DNA from: an uncultured Collinsella sp.
GTDB taxonomy: Bacteria > Actinomycetota > Coriobacteriia > Coriobacteriales > Coriobacteriaceae
Reading direction: 5' to 3'
Length of the DNA: 38,630 nt
Assembly: GCA_902494585.1 (NCBI GenBank)
Contig: CABUUD010000007.1
Location: forward strand, 1 to 38,630
Below are positions 24,689 through 32,690 of the stretch, in pieces (the first letter of the stretch is position 1; each line of letters begins with the position of its first letter). Under the pieces are notes generated by a model. That model worked only from the letters and a program-made list of their open reading frames with translations. It was not told the origin of the DNA and made no database searches. Position numbers and translations under genes: made by a program.

Positions 24689-25663
24689 ATGGCAATCAAG
24701 AAGCTGATCCTTGATCTGGATATGGGTGTGGACGATGCGATGGCGCTCGCCTATGCCATCGCGAGCCCCGAGGTTGAGCTCGTGGGCATTACCACGTGTT
24801 TTGGCAACGTGCGCGTCGACCAGTCGGCGCATAACTGCCTGGCGGTGCTCGACCTGTTGGGTCGTCCCGAGGTGCCGGTGTACCTGGGTGCCGACCGTCC
24901 TCTGCAGGCGACTGAGCCCTATACGCCGCCGGCGTCCACCGCGCTCATTCACGGCAAGAACGGCATCGGTGGCGCGAGCGTGCCCGCGTCGCCCTACGAG
25001 CCGGTGGGGGCGACGTCGGCCGATGGCAACGCTGCAGTCGATTATCTGATCGATGCCGCGCGCACCTATGGTCCCGATCTGGTCTACGTAGCGACCGGCC
25101 CGCTCTCCAACTTGGCCCTTGCCCTGGAGCGCGATGCGGCGGCAGTGATGTCTATCGGCCGCGTGGTGGTAATGGGCGGCGCCCTGACCGTGCCCGGCAA
25201 CGTGAGCGCGGGTGCCGAGGCCAACATGGCAAGCGATCCCGAGGCGGCCGATGCCGTGCTGCGATCGGGCCGCAAGCTCACCATGGTGGGCCTGGACGTG
25301 ACGCATCGCGTGGTGCTTACACGCCGCGACATTGCCGGCTGGACGGGCTCGGGCACCATGGCGGGCTGCGCATTTGCGAGCATGGTCGAGCACTACATTG
25401 GCTCGTACGAGATGAACGCACCCTACCTGGGTGGCTGTGCGCTGCACGATCCTCTGGCCGTTGCCGTGGCGATCGACCCCACGCTCGTGGGTGCGCTCGG
25501 CTGCAACCTGCGTGTTGATCTGCTGGGCGAGTATCGCGGCCGCACTATCTGCGACGAGCATCGCCTGTCCGACCCCGACAAGAGCGCGCTTGTGGCACTC
25601 ACCGTGGACGCCCCGCGCTTTCTGTCCGAGTTCAAGGCGCGCATGGCCCGCATCCTAGGCTAG
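24689..25663 (+). CDS. Nucleoside hydrolase (IU-NH family)
   Basis: Enzyme of 324 residues that splits the N-glycosidic bond of ribonucleosides to ribose and base. The N-terminal Ca2+ motif reads LDLDMGVDDAMAL (D9, D11, D15, D16; the usual proline of DTDPG is methionine). Near the C-terminus CALHDPLAVAVAIDP carries the conserved His-Asp. Members of the Rih group act on pyrimidine or mixed nucleosides; which one is unclear here. No transporter is in the operon, so substrates may arise from internal RNA turnover or enter by a remote permease. The ribosome-binding site GCGGAG is modest. Confidence 0.92.
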   Translation: MAIKKLILDLDMGVDDAMALAYAIASPEVELVGITTCFGNVRVDQSAHNCLAVLDLLGRPEVPVYLGADRPLQATEPYTPPASTALIHGKNGIGGASVPASPYEPVGATSADGNAAVDYLIDAARTYGPDLVYVATGPLSNLALALERDAAAVMSIGRVVVMGGALTVPGNVSAGAEANMASDPEAADAVLRSGRKLTMVGLDVTHRVVLTRRDIAGWTGSGTMAGCAFASMVEHYIGSYEMNAPYLGGCALHDPLAVAVAIDPTLVGALGCNLRVDLLGEYRGRTICDEHRLSDPDKSALVALTVDAPRFLSEFKARMARILG

Positions 25664-25701
25664 GCTCGGGATCGAAGCACGCCCATCTGCTCGATGTGGC
25701 C

Positions 25702-25732
25702 GCTGGCGGGCCGACATCTACCGTTCGCCAGC
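25702..25732 (+). terminator. Weak hairpin after the nucleoside operon
   Basis: GCTGGCG and CGCCAGC form a 7-bp perfect stem with a 17-nt loop. There is no T-run. It may slow read-through into the antiterminator gene. Confidence 0.3.
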
Positions 25733-25760
25733 CCGATGGTCCCCGGGGCGGGGAGAGCGC

Positions 25761-25766
25761 TATAAT
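25761..25766 (+). promoter_or_regulatory. -10 box of the beta-glucoside operon
   Basis: Perfect TATAAT; no good -35 upstream. A start near 25773 would place the first RAT site about 8 nt into the transcript. Confidence 0.55.
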
Positions 25767-25780
25767 GCATTCTGCATCTT

Positions 25781-25810
25781 GGATTGTTACTCCTGTGTGG
25801 AGGCATGCCC
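25781..25810 (+). promoter_or_regulatory. Ribonucleic antiterminator (RAT) site 1
   Basis: Begins GGATTGTTACTCC and closes GGAGGC, with a TGTGT loop, matching the conserved RAT consensus recognised by BglG/LicT proteins. Binding of the antiterminator here would stop the terminator at 25839 from forming, although this copy does not itself overlap that terminator. Confidence 0.8.
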
Positions 25811-25826
25811 AAGAGCAATACAACAC

Positions 25827-25849
25827 GGATTGTTACGTAAGGCATGACC
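25827..25849 (+). promoter_or_regulatory. Second RAT-like site overlapping the terminator
   Basis: GGATTGTTAC-GTAA-GGCATGACC repeats the 5' half of the RAT consensus. Its 3' half is the left arm of the terminator at 25839-25883, so this copy is the one placed to compete with the terminator directly. Its stem region is shorter than that of site 1. Confidence 0.6.
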
Positions 25850-25883
25850 GCAATAGCACTGCTATTGGCTATCATGCCTTTTT
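25839..25883 (+). terminator. Regulated terminator in the beta-glucoside leader
   Basis: AAGGCATGA pairs with TCATGCCTT, with an inner CAATAGC/GCTATTG stem and a T-run (25879-25883). It lies 30 nt before the antiterminator gene, so that gene is probably controlled by its own product. Confidence 0.85.
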
Positions 25884-25912
25884 CTGTGAGTGTTCTTGAA
25901 AGGAGGTTCACC

Positions 25913-26752
25913 ATGCTTGCAATTAAAAAGCTTAACAACAACGCGGTTCTTTGCCGTGACGGACAGGGGCGAGATGTCATCGCCATGGGCAGGGGCGTCG
26001 GTTTCGGCGGAGATTTTCCTCGAGAGCTCCCTCTTTCTAAAATCGAGCATACGTTTTACGATATTGATCCTAAAGGACAAGATGTCATGAGGGATCTTCC
26101 CTCGGATATCGTGATGTTTGCGGCGAAAGTTATGGACATCGTTGCCAACGAACTGCCCTACGACCTCTCGACCAATGCGACGCTGTTCATGGCTGATCAC
26201 CTGTCGTTTGCCGTTGCGCGAGCCCAAAAGGGGGTCCGCATCGCGATGCCTCTTGCCTATGAAGTGCGGGAGACGTATCCGAAGGAATACAAGGCTGCCC
26301 AGTTTATCGTCATGCGACTCGAGAAGGAGCTCGGAGAGCGGCTTCCCAAGGATGAGATTGCCAGTATTGCGATGAATCTCGTGAACGCACGGGTTGTTGA
26401 AGCCGTCAAAGCCACGGCCGAGCCCGCAAAGCAGTTCGACGATATGCTCGAGGACGTTATCGAGATTCTCGAAAGCGATTTCCGCATTATTGTCGACCGC
26501 GATTCCTTTGATTTCACCCGCTTCGCCACGCATCTGCGGTACCTGTTCAAGCGCATTCAAGCCGGCGAGTCGCTGAACAGCGCCAACATGCAGATGTACA
26601 AGAACTTTCGTGAGGAGTTTCCGCAGTTGGCAGAGTGCGTGAAGCATATCGGTTCCTATTGTCGTGAAACGTGGGACGCCACGCTCTCCGAGGAGGAGGA
26701 ACTCTATCTGATGATCCATCTCAACCGGATCATCTCCAAAAAAGGATTGTAA
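25913..26752 (+). CDS. BglG/LicT-family transcription antiterminator
   Basis: RNA-binding antiterminator of 279 residues. The CAT domain (about 1-55) begins LAIKKLNNNAVL, and two PTS regulation domains follow (about 70-170 and 175-279). The phosphorylatable histidines can be seen in MADHLSFAVARA (PRD1), and in RFATHLRYLFKRI and YLMIHLNRI (PRD2). Unphosphorylated by the sugar-specific PTS when substrate is present, it should bind RAT and let transcription pass. AGGAGG (25901-25906) lies 6 nt before the ATG. The RAT sites and terminator directly upstream, with the PTS permease and glycosidase downstream, give the role clearly. Confidence 0.93.
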   Translation: MLAIKKLNNNAVLCRDGQGRDVIAMGRGVGFGGDFPRELPLSKIEHTFYDIDPKGQDVMRDLPSDIVMFAAKVMDIVANELPYDLSTNATLFMADHLSFAVARAQKGVRIAMPLAYEVRETYPKEYKAAQFIVMRLEKELGERLPKDEIASIAMNLVNARVVEAVKATAEPAKQFDDMLEDVIEILESDFRIIVDRDSFDFTRFATHLRYLFKRIQAGESLNSANMQMYKNFREEFPQLAECVKHIGSYCRETWDATLSEEEELYLMIHLNRIISKKGL

Positions 26753-26822
26753 CCCGTAGCCATTCGGGGCATGACCTTTGCCGATTCGAACAGTAAGCCA
26801 AGATTGTGCAAAGGAGCCAATG

Positions 26823-28271
26823 ATGGCAAATTACAAAAAGGTGGCAGAGCAGATTCTCTCCACTGTGGGCGGGGCGGAAAACGTGGCTTCGGTTACGCAT
26901 TGCATGACGCGCCTGCGCTTCAACCTCAAGGATGAAAGCCTCTCGAATGATGAGAAGCTTGAGGACATCTCGTCTATCATCAGCGTCGTGCACGCCGGAG
27001 GGCAGGTGCAGCTGGTGGTCGGGCCCACGGTCGACAAGGTCTACGACGAGGTTTGTAAGCAGGGCGGATTCGAGGTCACGGTATCGATTGACGAGGAACT
27101 CGATGGCCCTCAGCTTAGCTGGAAGGAGCGCTTGGCGCCCAAGCACCTCTTCAATCAGCTGCTCGATGCCGTGAGCGGCGCTATCACCCCGATCCTTCCG
27201 ATCTTTTGTGTCGCCGGTATCTTCAAGATGCTCGTTATTCTGTTTGGGCCCGAAGGCGCCGGTTTTATGTCCGAAACGAGCGACCTGTATCGGATCCTTT
27301 CCCTGGTGGGCGATGCGGCGTATTACTACTTCCCGGTGTTTGCCGCCTATAGCTCGGCTAAGAAGTTCAAAACGAGTCCTGTGCTGGCACTGCTCATCGC
27401 TGTTGTGATGATTTATCCCGACATGCTCGCTATTGTTGAGGACGGAAAGCCTTTCAGCGTCTTCGGCATCCCCATGCAGCTCGTCAACTACACCCAGGCT
27501 GTTCTTCCGGTCATCTTGATCACCTGGGCCCAGTCCTATGTTGAGCGCTTCTTTAAGAAGATCTCGCCTGATATGTTGCGCATTCTGATCGTACCCGTGG
27601 GTACGGTGCTCGTGATGTTGCCGGTCGCGCTGTGCCTCTGCGGCCCTGCCGTCCAATTTGTCATGGGCCTTGTGGCCGATTTCATCATTTGGCTCGCCTC
27701 TGTTGCCGGTCCCGCTGCGACCGCGGTTATCGGCGCATTCTGGAATCTGATCATCGCCACCGGCATGCACGTGCCGATCTATACCGCCATATTGCCCGCC
27801 GCGCTCCAGAACGGTTACGACGCCATCTTATACCCCGGCACCGCGGTTGTAGCCTACACCACGCTTGCCATCGCGCTCGCCTATGGCCTGCGCGCTAAGG
27901 ACAAGGAGAGTCGAGCCACGGGCTGGAACTTGTTCATCACCTATGCCTTCGGTCGCGTGAGTGAGCCCATCATCTACGGCATCCTGTTTCGCGACAAGAA
28001 GGCTCTTGCCTGGAACATGATTGGTGGTGCTGTCGGTGGTCTGCTGGTAAGCCTTCTTCATGCCAACGTCTATATCTTCACTGGCGTTGGTTTCCCATGG
28101 ATGAACGTGCTCATGTTTGCTCAGGATATCATCCCTGGCACCATCGGGTGTCTTGCTGGCGGTGCCGTGACGTTTGCGTTGGCGATGATTTTTGGATTTG
28201 AAGGACAGGAGAAGATGCCGTTGAAGTCCAAGAGCGGCGATTCTGAGGCCGTTGAATCCGTCGAGGCATAA
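26823..28271 (+). CDS. PTS beta-glucoside EIIBC component
   Basis: Membrane permease of 482 residues that imports and phosphorylates beta-glucosides. The EIIB domain (about 1-85) has the phospho-cysteine C27 in VTHCMTRLRF. The EIIC domain (about 105-460, around ten helices) carries FGRVSEPIIYG, the counterpart of the GITEP active motif. No EIIA domain follows: the chain ends in a short charged tail, so phosphate must come from an EIIA encoded elsewhere, probably the glucose type. Two adjacent ATGs exist; 26823 has AAGGAG 6 nt upstream. It is the second gene of the operon. Confidence 0.93.
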   Translation: MANYKKVAEQILSTVGGAENVASVTHCMTRLRFNLKDESLSNDEKLEDISSIISVVHAGGQVQLVVGPTVDKVYDEVCKQGGFEVTVSIDEELDGPQLSWKERLAPKHLFNQLLDAVSGAITPILPIFCVAGIFKMLVILFGPEGAGFMSETSDLYRILSLVGDAAYYYFPVFAAYSSAKKFKTSPVLALLIAVVMIYPDMLAIVEDGKPFSVFGIPMQLVNYTQAVLPVILITWAQSYVERFFKKISPDMLRILIVPVGTVLVMLPVALCLCGPAVQFVMGLVADFIIWLASVAGPAATAVIGAFWNLIIATGMHVPIYTAILPAALQNGYDAILYPGTAVVAYTTLAIALAYGLRAKDKESRATGWNLFITYAFGRVSEPIIYGILFRDKKALAWNMIGGAVGGLLVSLLHANVYIFTGVGFPWMNVLMFAQDIIPGTIGCLAGGAVTFALAMIFGFEGQEKMPLKSKSGDSEAVESVEA

Positions 28272-28299
28272 GAGGCTACTACACAAATATGCTTCCCAG

Positions 28300-28334
28300 C
28301 CGTTGCGCGGTCCGACCCCTTGGCCGCGCAACGG
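28300..28334 (+). terminator. Hairpin between permease and glucosidase genes
   Basis: CCGTTGCGCGG and CCGCGCAACGG form an 11-bp perfect stem with a 13-nt loop and no T-run. A further GTTGCGCGG (28344-28352) could pair with the same right arm instead. It may set relative expression of the two genes or protect the upstream mRNA. Confidence 0.5.
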
Positions 28335-28417
28335 TACTGTGCTGTTGCGCGGCACTTGCCGAGTCCGTTGCGTTCGACAGTGTGGGCCGGGAATTTGATA
28401 GAAAGGACGACACCATA

Positions 28418-29836
28418 ATGTTTAGAGAAGATTTTTTATGGGGCGGGGCTCTGGCTGCAAACCAGTGCGAGGGAGGATGGAACGAAGGCGGTCGCGGTTT
28501 AGCCAATTCCGACATGCTGCCGTTTGGCGATCAACGCATGGACGTCATGCGGGGAGACCTTGATCCGCGTGCGTTGGCACCCGACAGCTTCTATCCCGCT
28601 CGCAAGGGCATTGATTTTTACCATAGGTACAAGCAGGATATTGAACTGTTTGCCCAGATGGGTTTTAAATGCCTGCGCTTATCAATCGCCTGGAGCCGCA
28701 TTTTTCCCAAAGGAGACGAAGCCGAGCCCAATGAAGAAGGCCTTGCCTTTTACGAGGATGTTTTTAGGACGTGTCGCGCGCATGACATTGAGCCTTTGGT
28801 GACGCTCAGCCACTATGATGTCCCCATGCATCTCGTCGATGCGTATGGCGGATGGCGCGATCGCAGGTTGGTCGACCTGTTCGAGCGATATTCGCGTACC
28901 CTGTTCGAGCGCTATCGGGGATTGGTCAATTATTGGCTGACCTTTAACGAGATCAACATCATGACGCAGGCGTGCTTTATGGCGGCGGGGATCATCTTCG
29001 AGCAAGGGGAGAATCGCTATGCAACGGTTCACACGGCCGTGCACCATGTATTGGTTGCGAGCGCCCGTGCGGTCGGAGCGTGTCATGAACTGTGCCCTGG
29101 GGCGAAGATCGGTTGCATGCTCAACGCAGGTGTCTTCTATCCGGCTACATGTGATCCGGACGATGTGCTGGCTGCGCAGGCTGAGAATCGCAGCCATTAC
29201 ATGTTTACCGACGTCCAGGTGCGCGGTGCGTACCCGAGCTATGTTCTCAAGGAATACGCCCGCCATGGTTTTGAGGTGCCCTATCGGGATGATGACCGCG
29301 AAGTACTGGCTGCAAACCTGGTCGATTTCGTCTCGTTTTCGTATTACTCGACGCGCGTCGCAAAAGCGCATGCGGAAGGTCAGTTCGATTCGAACCTTCT
29401 TCGCTCGGCGCCTAATCCGTATCTAAAACAGGAGCCTTGGGGGAGGTTTATCGACCCCAAAGGGCTGCGCGTCACCATGAATGAAATCTGGGATCGCTAT
29501 CAAAAGCCGCTGTTCATCGTCGAAAACGGTTTGGGTGCTCCTGATGTGCCGGAAGATTCGGGTGAAATAGAAGACGACTATCGAGTTGAATACCTGCGGG
29601 CCCACATCGAGGCGATGAGGGAGACCGTCGAGCTCGACGGGGTGGAACTCATGGGATATACCTGTTGGGGCCCGATCGATTTGGTTTCGGTCGCCACAGG
29701 ACAGATGCGTAAGCGCTACGGGTTTATCTATGTCGATCGAGACGATAGCGGTGCGGGCTCGTTTGAGAGACGTAAAAAGAAAAGCTTCGAATGGTACCGA
29801 CGCGTAATAGCAAGCAATGGCGAAGACCTTGCGTAA
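28418..29836 (+). CDS. 6-phospho-beta-glucosidase (GH1)
   Basis: Glycoside hydrolase family 1 enzyme of 472 residues. The acid/base glutamate is E178 in LTFNEIN and the nucleophile E369 in IVENG. The N-terminal FREDFLWGGALAANQCEGG is typical of the group, and the C-terminal KKKSFEWYRRVI closes the barrel as in 6-phospho-enzymes. It hydrolyses the 6-phospho-beta-glucosides delivered by the PTS permease to glucose-6-phosphate and an aglycone or sugar. The frame is open upstream to 28289, but the residues there do not belong to the fold. AAAGGA (28402-28407) lies 10 nt before the ATG. Confidence 0.93.
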   Translation: MFREDFLWGGALAANQCEGGWNEGGRGLANSDMLPFGDQRMDVMRGDLDPRALAPDSFYPARKGIDFYHRYKQDIELFAQMGFKCLRLSIAWSRIFPKGDEAEPNEEGLAFYEDVFRTCRAHDIEPLVTLSHYDVPMHLVDAYGGWRDRRLVDLFERYSRTLFERYRGLVNYWLTFNEINIMTQACFMAAGIIFEQGENRYATVHTAVHHVLVASARAVGACHELCPGAKIGCMLNAGVFYPATCDPDDVLAAQAENRSHYMFTDVQVRGAYPSYVLKEYARHGFEVPYRDDDREVLAANLVDFVSFSYYSTRVAKAHAEGQFDSNLLRSAPNPYLKQEPWGRFIDPKGLRVTMNEIWDRYQKPLFIVENGLGAPDVPEDSGEIEDDYRVEYLRAHIEAMRETVELDGVELMGYTCWGPIDLVSVATGQMRKRYGFIYVDRDDSGAGSFERRKKKSFEWYRRVIASNGEDLA

Positions 29837-29889
29837 TAACGTTAAGATGGACAAATGCGCCCGTTGGGGGAATAGTCGTGCCACTTCGC

Positions 29890-29936
29890 TTGACAACAGG
29901 CTAAACTAGCTATTAAACATTTACTATTCTGTTTAG
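29890..29936 (+). promoter_or_regulatory. Promoter and possible autoregulatory site of the LacI gene
   Basis: A perfect -35 TTGACA (29890-29895) is followed by an AT-rich stretch (TATTAA/TTAAAC around 29911-29918) as the -10. TTAAACATTTACTA (29913-29926) nearly repeats the motif AAACATTTAGTA found before the sugar operon at 31217-31228, and CTGTTTAG (29929-29936) follows. This is consistent with binding by the same repressor. Confidence 0.45.
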
Positions 29937-30018
29937 ATTGAATTTGCGGTCGTTTAGTTGCCGAGCCACGGGGCGGTCAAGCCACGATGCTCGGCCGCGA
30001 CCGATGCTAGGGGGAACG

Positions 30019-31029
30019 ATGGCTAAAGCAAGCGTCCGCGAGATCAGCCGCATCACCGGTTTTTCGCCTGCGACCGTGTCCAACGCGCTCAACCGCAAGC
30101 GCAGCGTGAGCGAGGAGACCGCCAAGGTCATCTTGGAGTGCGCACAATCGCTCGGCTACCAGCAGTCGACGCAGCTCGAGAGCATTCAGTTTGTGCTCGC
30201 GCGCAAGACGGGCGCCATTCTGGACGAGAGCACCTTCCATCCCGCGGTCATCGAGGGCGTGGAGCGCCAGGCGCGTCGTCACGGCATGAGCACGAGCTTT
30301 GTTTCGCTCGACTTTAGCGATCTTGACGTCGTGCGTCCGCAGGTCGAGGGCCTGATCGCCGATCCGTCTGCCGCTATCGTGCTGATGGGCACCGAGCTGG
30401 GTGAGGAAGACTACGCTCTGTTCGCTAACGCGGCCGCCCACCTGATTGTGCTCGATGGCTGGAGCGACCGCCAGTACTTCGATGCCGTGGTCATTGCCAA
30501 CACCGATTCGGTGCTGCGTGCCGTGGATTACCTTATCGAGAAAGGTCACAAGCAAATCGGCTATCTGGCGGGCGACCTTCGTATCCGCAACTTTAAGGAC
30601 CGCGAGCGCGGCTATCGCCAAGCGCTTGAGGATGCGGGCCTTGAGGCCAACCCGACGTGGCGCGTCACGCTGGGCACCACGCTCGAGGGCGCTTATCGCG
30701 ATATGGGCGCGTGGCTCGACAATTCCTCGCGCGAGAATCTGCCAACGGCTTTCTTTGCCGAAAACGACGTGCTCGCCGTAGGCGCCATGCGCGCGCTGAA
30801 CGAGCACGGCATACGCGTGCCCGAGGATGTCTCGATCATCGGCTTTGACGATCTGTCTTTGGGCGCCTTTTCCAACCCGCCGCTCACCACGGTGCACGTT
30901 CCCAAGCATGAGGTGGGCGAGATCGCGGTGCGCCGCCTGGTGGGCAACATCCGCAATCCCAAGAGCTATACCTGTAAGACGGCCGTGTCGACCTATTTTG
31001 TCGAGCGCCAGAGCGTGTGCGAGATCTAG
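30019..31029 (+). CDS. LacI-family transcriptional regulator
   Basis: Repressor of 336 residues. The helix-turn-helix and hinge are at the N-terminus (ASVREISRITGFSPATVSNALN, about 3-26 in two parts, then KRSVSEETAKVI), followed by a periplasmic-binding-protein-like effector domain (about 60-330) with typical IIGFDDLSLGAFSNPPLTTV. The ATG at 30019 was chosen because the HTH starts there; an earlier in-frame start at 29938 lacks any homology. It ends in a UUCG terminator and is followed 258 nt later by the isomerase-transketolase-kinase operon, whose upstream region carries motifs also found before this gene. It likely senses a sugar used by that operon. Confidence 0.93.
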   Translation: MAKASVREISRITGFSPATVSNALNRKRSVSEETAKVILECAQSLGYQQSTQLESIQFVLARKTGAILDESTFHPAVIEGVERQARRHGMSTSFVSLDFSDLDVVRPQVEGLIADPSAAIVLMGTELGEEDYALFANAAAHLIVLDGWSDRQYFDAVVIANTDSVLRAVDYLIEKGHKQIGYLAGDLRIRNFKDRERGYRQALEDAGLEANPTWRVTLGTTLEGAYRDMGAWLDNSSRENLPTAFFAENDVLAVGAMRALNEHGIRVPEDVSIIGFDDLSLGAFSNPPLTTVHVPKHEVGEIAVRRLVGNIRNPKSYTCKTAVSTYFVERQSVCEI

Positions 31030-31093
31030 GCGAAGAAAACGCCGGGCCGCAGGGCGGCAAAGCTCGCTAAGGCAGCCATATCTAACGCTACTA

Positions 31094-31121
31094 AGAGAGG
31101 GTCCTTCGGGGCCCTCTTTTT
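31094..31121 (+). terminator. Intrinsic terminator after the LacI gene
   Basis: AGAGGGTCC and GGGCCCTCT pair (one U-G) around a TTCG tetraloop, followed by five T residues. Located 66 nt after the stop codon. Confidence 0.92.
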
Positions 31122-31224
31122 GTTTCCCTTGTATGTTCAGATTGTTTACATACCGTTTAAGCTGATTTCTCTACCGCTTACGGGACTTTCGCGTTAAACT
31201 TCTAAACACTGAAGTAAAACATTT

Positions 31225-31261
31225 AGTAAACAGAACAAAACGAAACATGCGTCTGTTTACT
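31225..31261. promoter_or_regulatory. Operator-like inverted repeat before the sugar operon
   Basis: AGTAAACAGA (31225-31234) and TCTGTTTACT (31252-31261) are perfect inverted copies, 17 bp apart. A further TGTTTAC occurs at 31143-31149. The sequence AAACATTTA(C/G)TA is shared with the promoter of the LacI gene. This cluster is the best candidate operator set for the LacI protein. The -10/-35 of the operon could not be fixed. Confidence 0.55.
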
Positions 31262-31287
31262 GAACATGTGATTAGGGGAGGACGTAC

Positions 31288-32688
31288 ATGGACAAGATCA
31301 AGCTCGGTTTTGTGCCCACGCGCCGCAGTATCTTTAGCGCGCCGGACGCGATCAAGTATCGCGGCCTGACGGCTGATCGCCTGCGCGAGATTGGCGTCGA
31401 CATCGTGGATATCGACGACATCAATGATGAGGGCCTGCTGTTCGACGACAGCCATATCGAGCCTATCGTCAAGAAATTCCGCGCCGAGGGCGTCGATGGC
31501 ATTATGCTGTGCCACGCCAACTTTGGCACTGAGTACGTTTGCGCTCGCCTTGCCCGCGAGCTCGGCCTGCCCGTACTGCTGTGGGGCCCGCGCGACGAGC
31601 GCCCCGAGCCCGACGGCACCCGCCTGCGCGATAGCCAGTGCGGCCTGTTCGCCACCGGCAAGGTCCTGCGTCGCTTCCAGGTTCCCTTCACCTACATGAC
31701 CAACTGCCGCCTGACCGACCCCGAGTTTGAGCGTGGCGTTTGGGACTTTTTGGCCGTGTGCAACGTGGTCAAGACCTTCAAGCACACCCGCATCCTGCAG
31801 ATGGCCACCCGTCCGTTCGACTTCTGGTCGACCATGTGCAACGAGGGCGAGCTGCTCGAGAAGTTCAACATCCAGCTTTCGCCCATTCCCATGACCGAGC
31901 TTGTCCAGGCCGTGCGTGACGCCCAGACCGACGAGCAGGCCATGGCCGCCATGCTTGCCCACATCAACGACAGCTTTGAGATCTGCATCCCCGAGGACAA
32001 GGTCCCCGCGGTTGCCGGTCTTGCTATCGCCATGAAGCGCCTGGTCGAGAAGTATGGCTGCAATGCCGGTGCCATTCAGTGCTGGAACGCTCTGCAGGAC
32101 GAGCTGGGCATTATGCCCTGCGCCGCCAACGCCATCCTCAACGAGATGGGCATTCCTATCGTATGCGAGACCGATATCCACGGCGCCATCACCGCGCTGA
32201 TGGTCGAGGCCGCCGACCTGGGCCGTCACCGCGGCATGTTCGCCGACTGGACCGTGCGCCATCCCGATAACGAGAACGGTGAGTTGCTGCAGCACTGCGG
32301 CCCCTGGCCCTGCAGCTGCGCGGCCGTCAAGCCCAAGCTCACCTACCCGCTGGCTTTCGATCACCCCGGCGCGCTGACGGCCGAGGCCAAGCACGGCGAC
32401 CTCACCCTTGCCCGCTTTGACGGCGACAACGGCGAGTACTCGCTGCTGCTGGGCAACGCCCGCGGCATCGACGGCCCGGCCGGCATGGGCACCTATCTGT
32501 GGGTTGAGGTCGACAACCTCAAGCGCCTCGAGGCCAAGATCGTCGAGGGTCCCTACATCCACCACTGCGTCGCTATTCACGCCAACGTGGTGCCGGTGCT
32601 CTACGAGGCATGCAAGTACATCGGCATCGCCCCCGATTTATATGACCCCATCGAAGAAGACGTTAAAGCCTACCTGCGAGGAGAGTAG
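31288..32688 (+). CDS. L-fucose/L-arabinose isomerase-family protein
   Basis: Sugar isomerase-like protein of 466 residues, related to FucI/AraA (COG2407 type). The C-terminal half shows NAGAIQCWNALQDELGI and CETDIHGAITALM, typical of the substrate and metal region where a glutamate, an aspartate and a histidine bind Mn2+. It should interconvert an aldose and a ketose. It is somewhat shorter than FucI (about 590) and close to AraA (about 500). It leads an operon with a two-part transketolase and an FGGY kinase, which suggests that the ketose is phosphorylated and then cleaved. The natural sugar is not clear. GGGAGG (31276-31281) precedes the ATG by 6 nt. Confidence 0.85.
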   Translation: MDKIKLGFVPTRRSIFSAPDAIKYRGLTADRLREIGVDIVDIDDINDEGLLFDDSHIEPIVKKFRAEGVDGIMLCHANFGTEYVCARLARELGLPVLLWGPRDERPEPDGTRLRDSQCGLFATGKVLRRFQVPFTYMTNCRLTDPEFERGVWDFLAVCNVVKTFKHTRILQMATRPFDFWSTMCNEGELLEKFNIQLSPIPMTELVQAVRDAQTDEQAMAAMLAHINDSFEICIPEDKVPAVAGLAIAMKRLVEKYGCNAGAIQCWNALQDELGIMPCAANAILNEMGIPIVCETDIHGAITALMVEAADLGRHRGMFADWTVRHPDNENGELLQHCGPWPCSCAAVKPKLTYPLAFDHPGALTAEAKHGDLTLARFDGDNGEYSLLLGNARGIDGPAGMGTYLWVEVDNLKRLEAKIVEGPYIHHCVAIHANVVPVLYEACKYIGIAPDLYDPIEEDVKAYLRGE

Positions 32689-32690
32689 AA

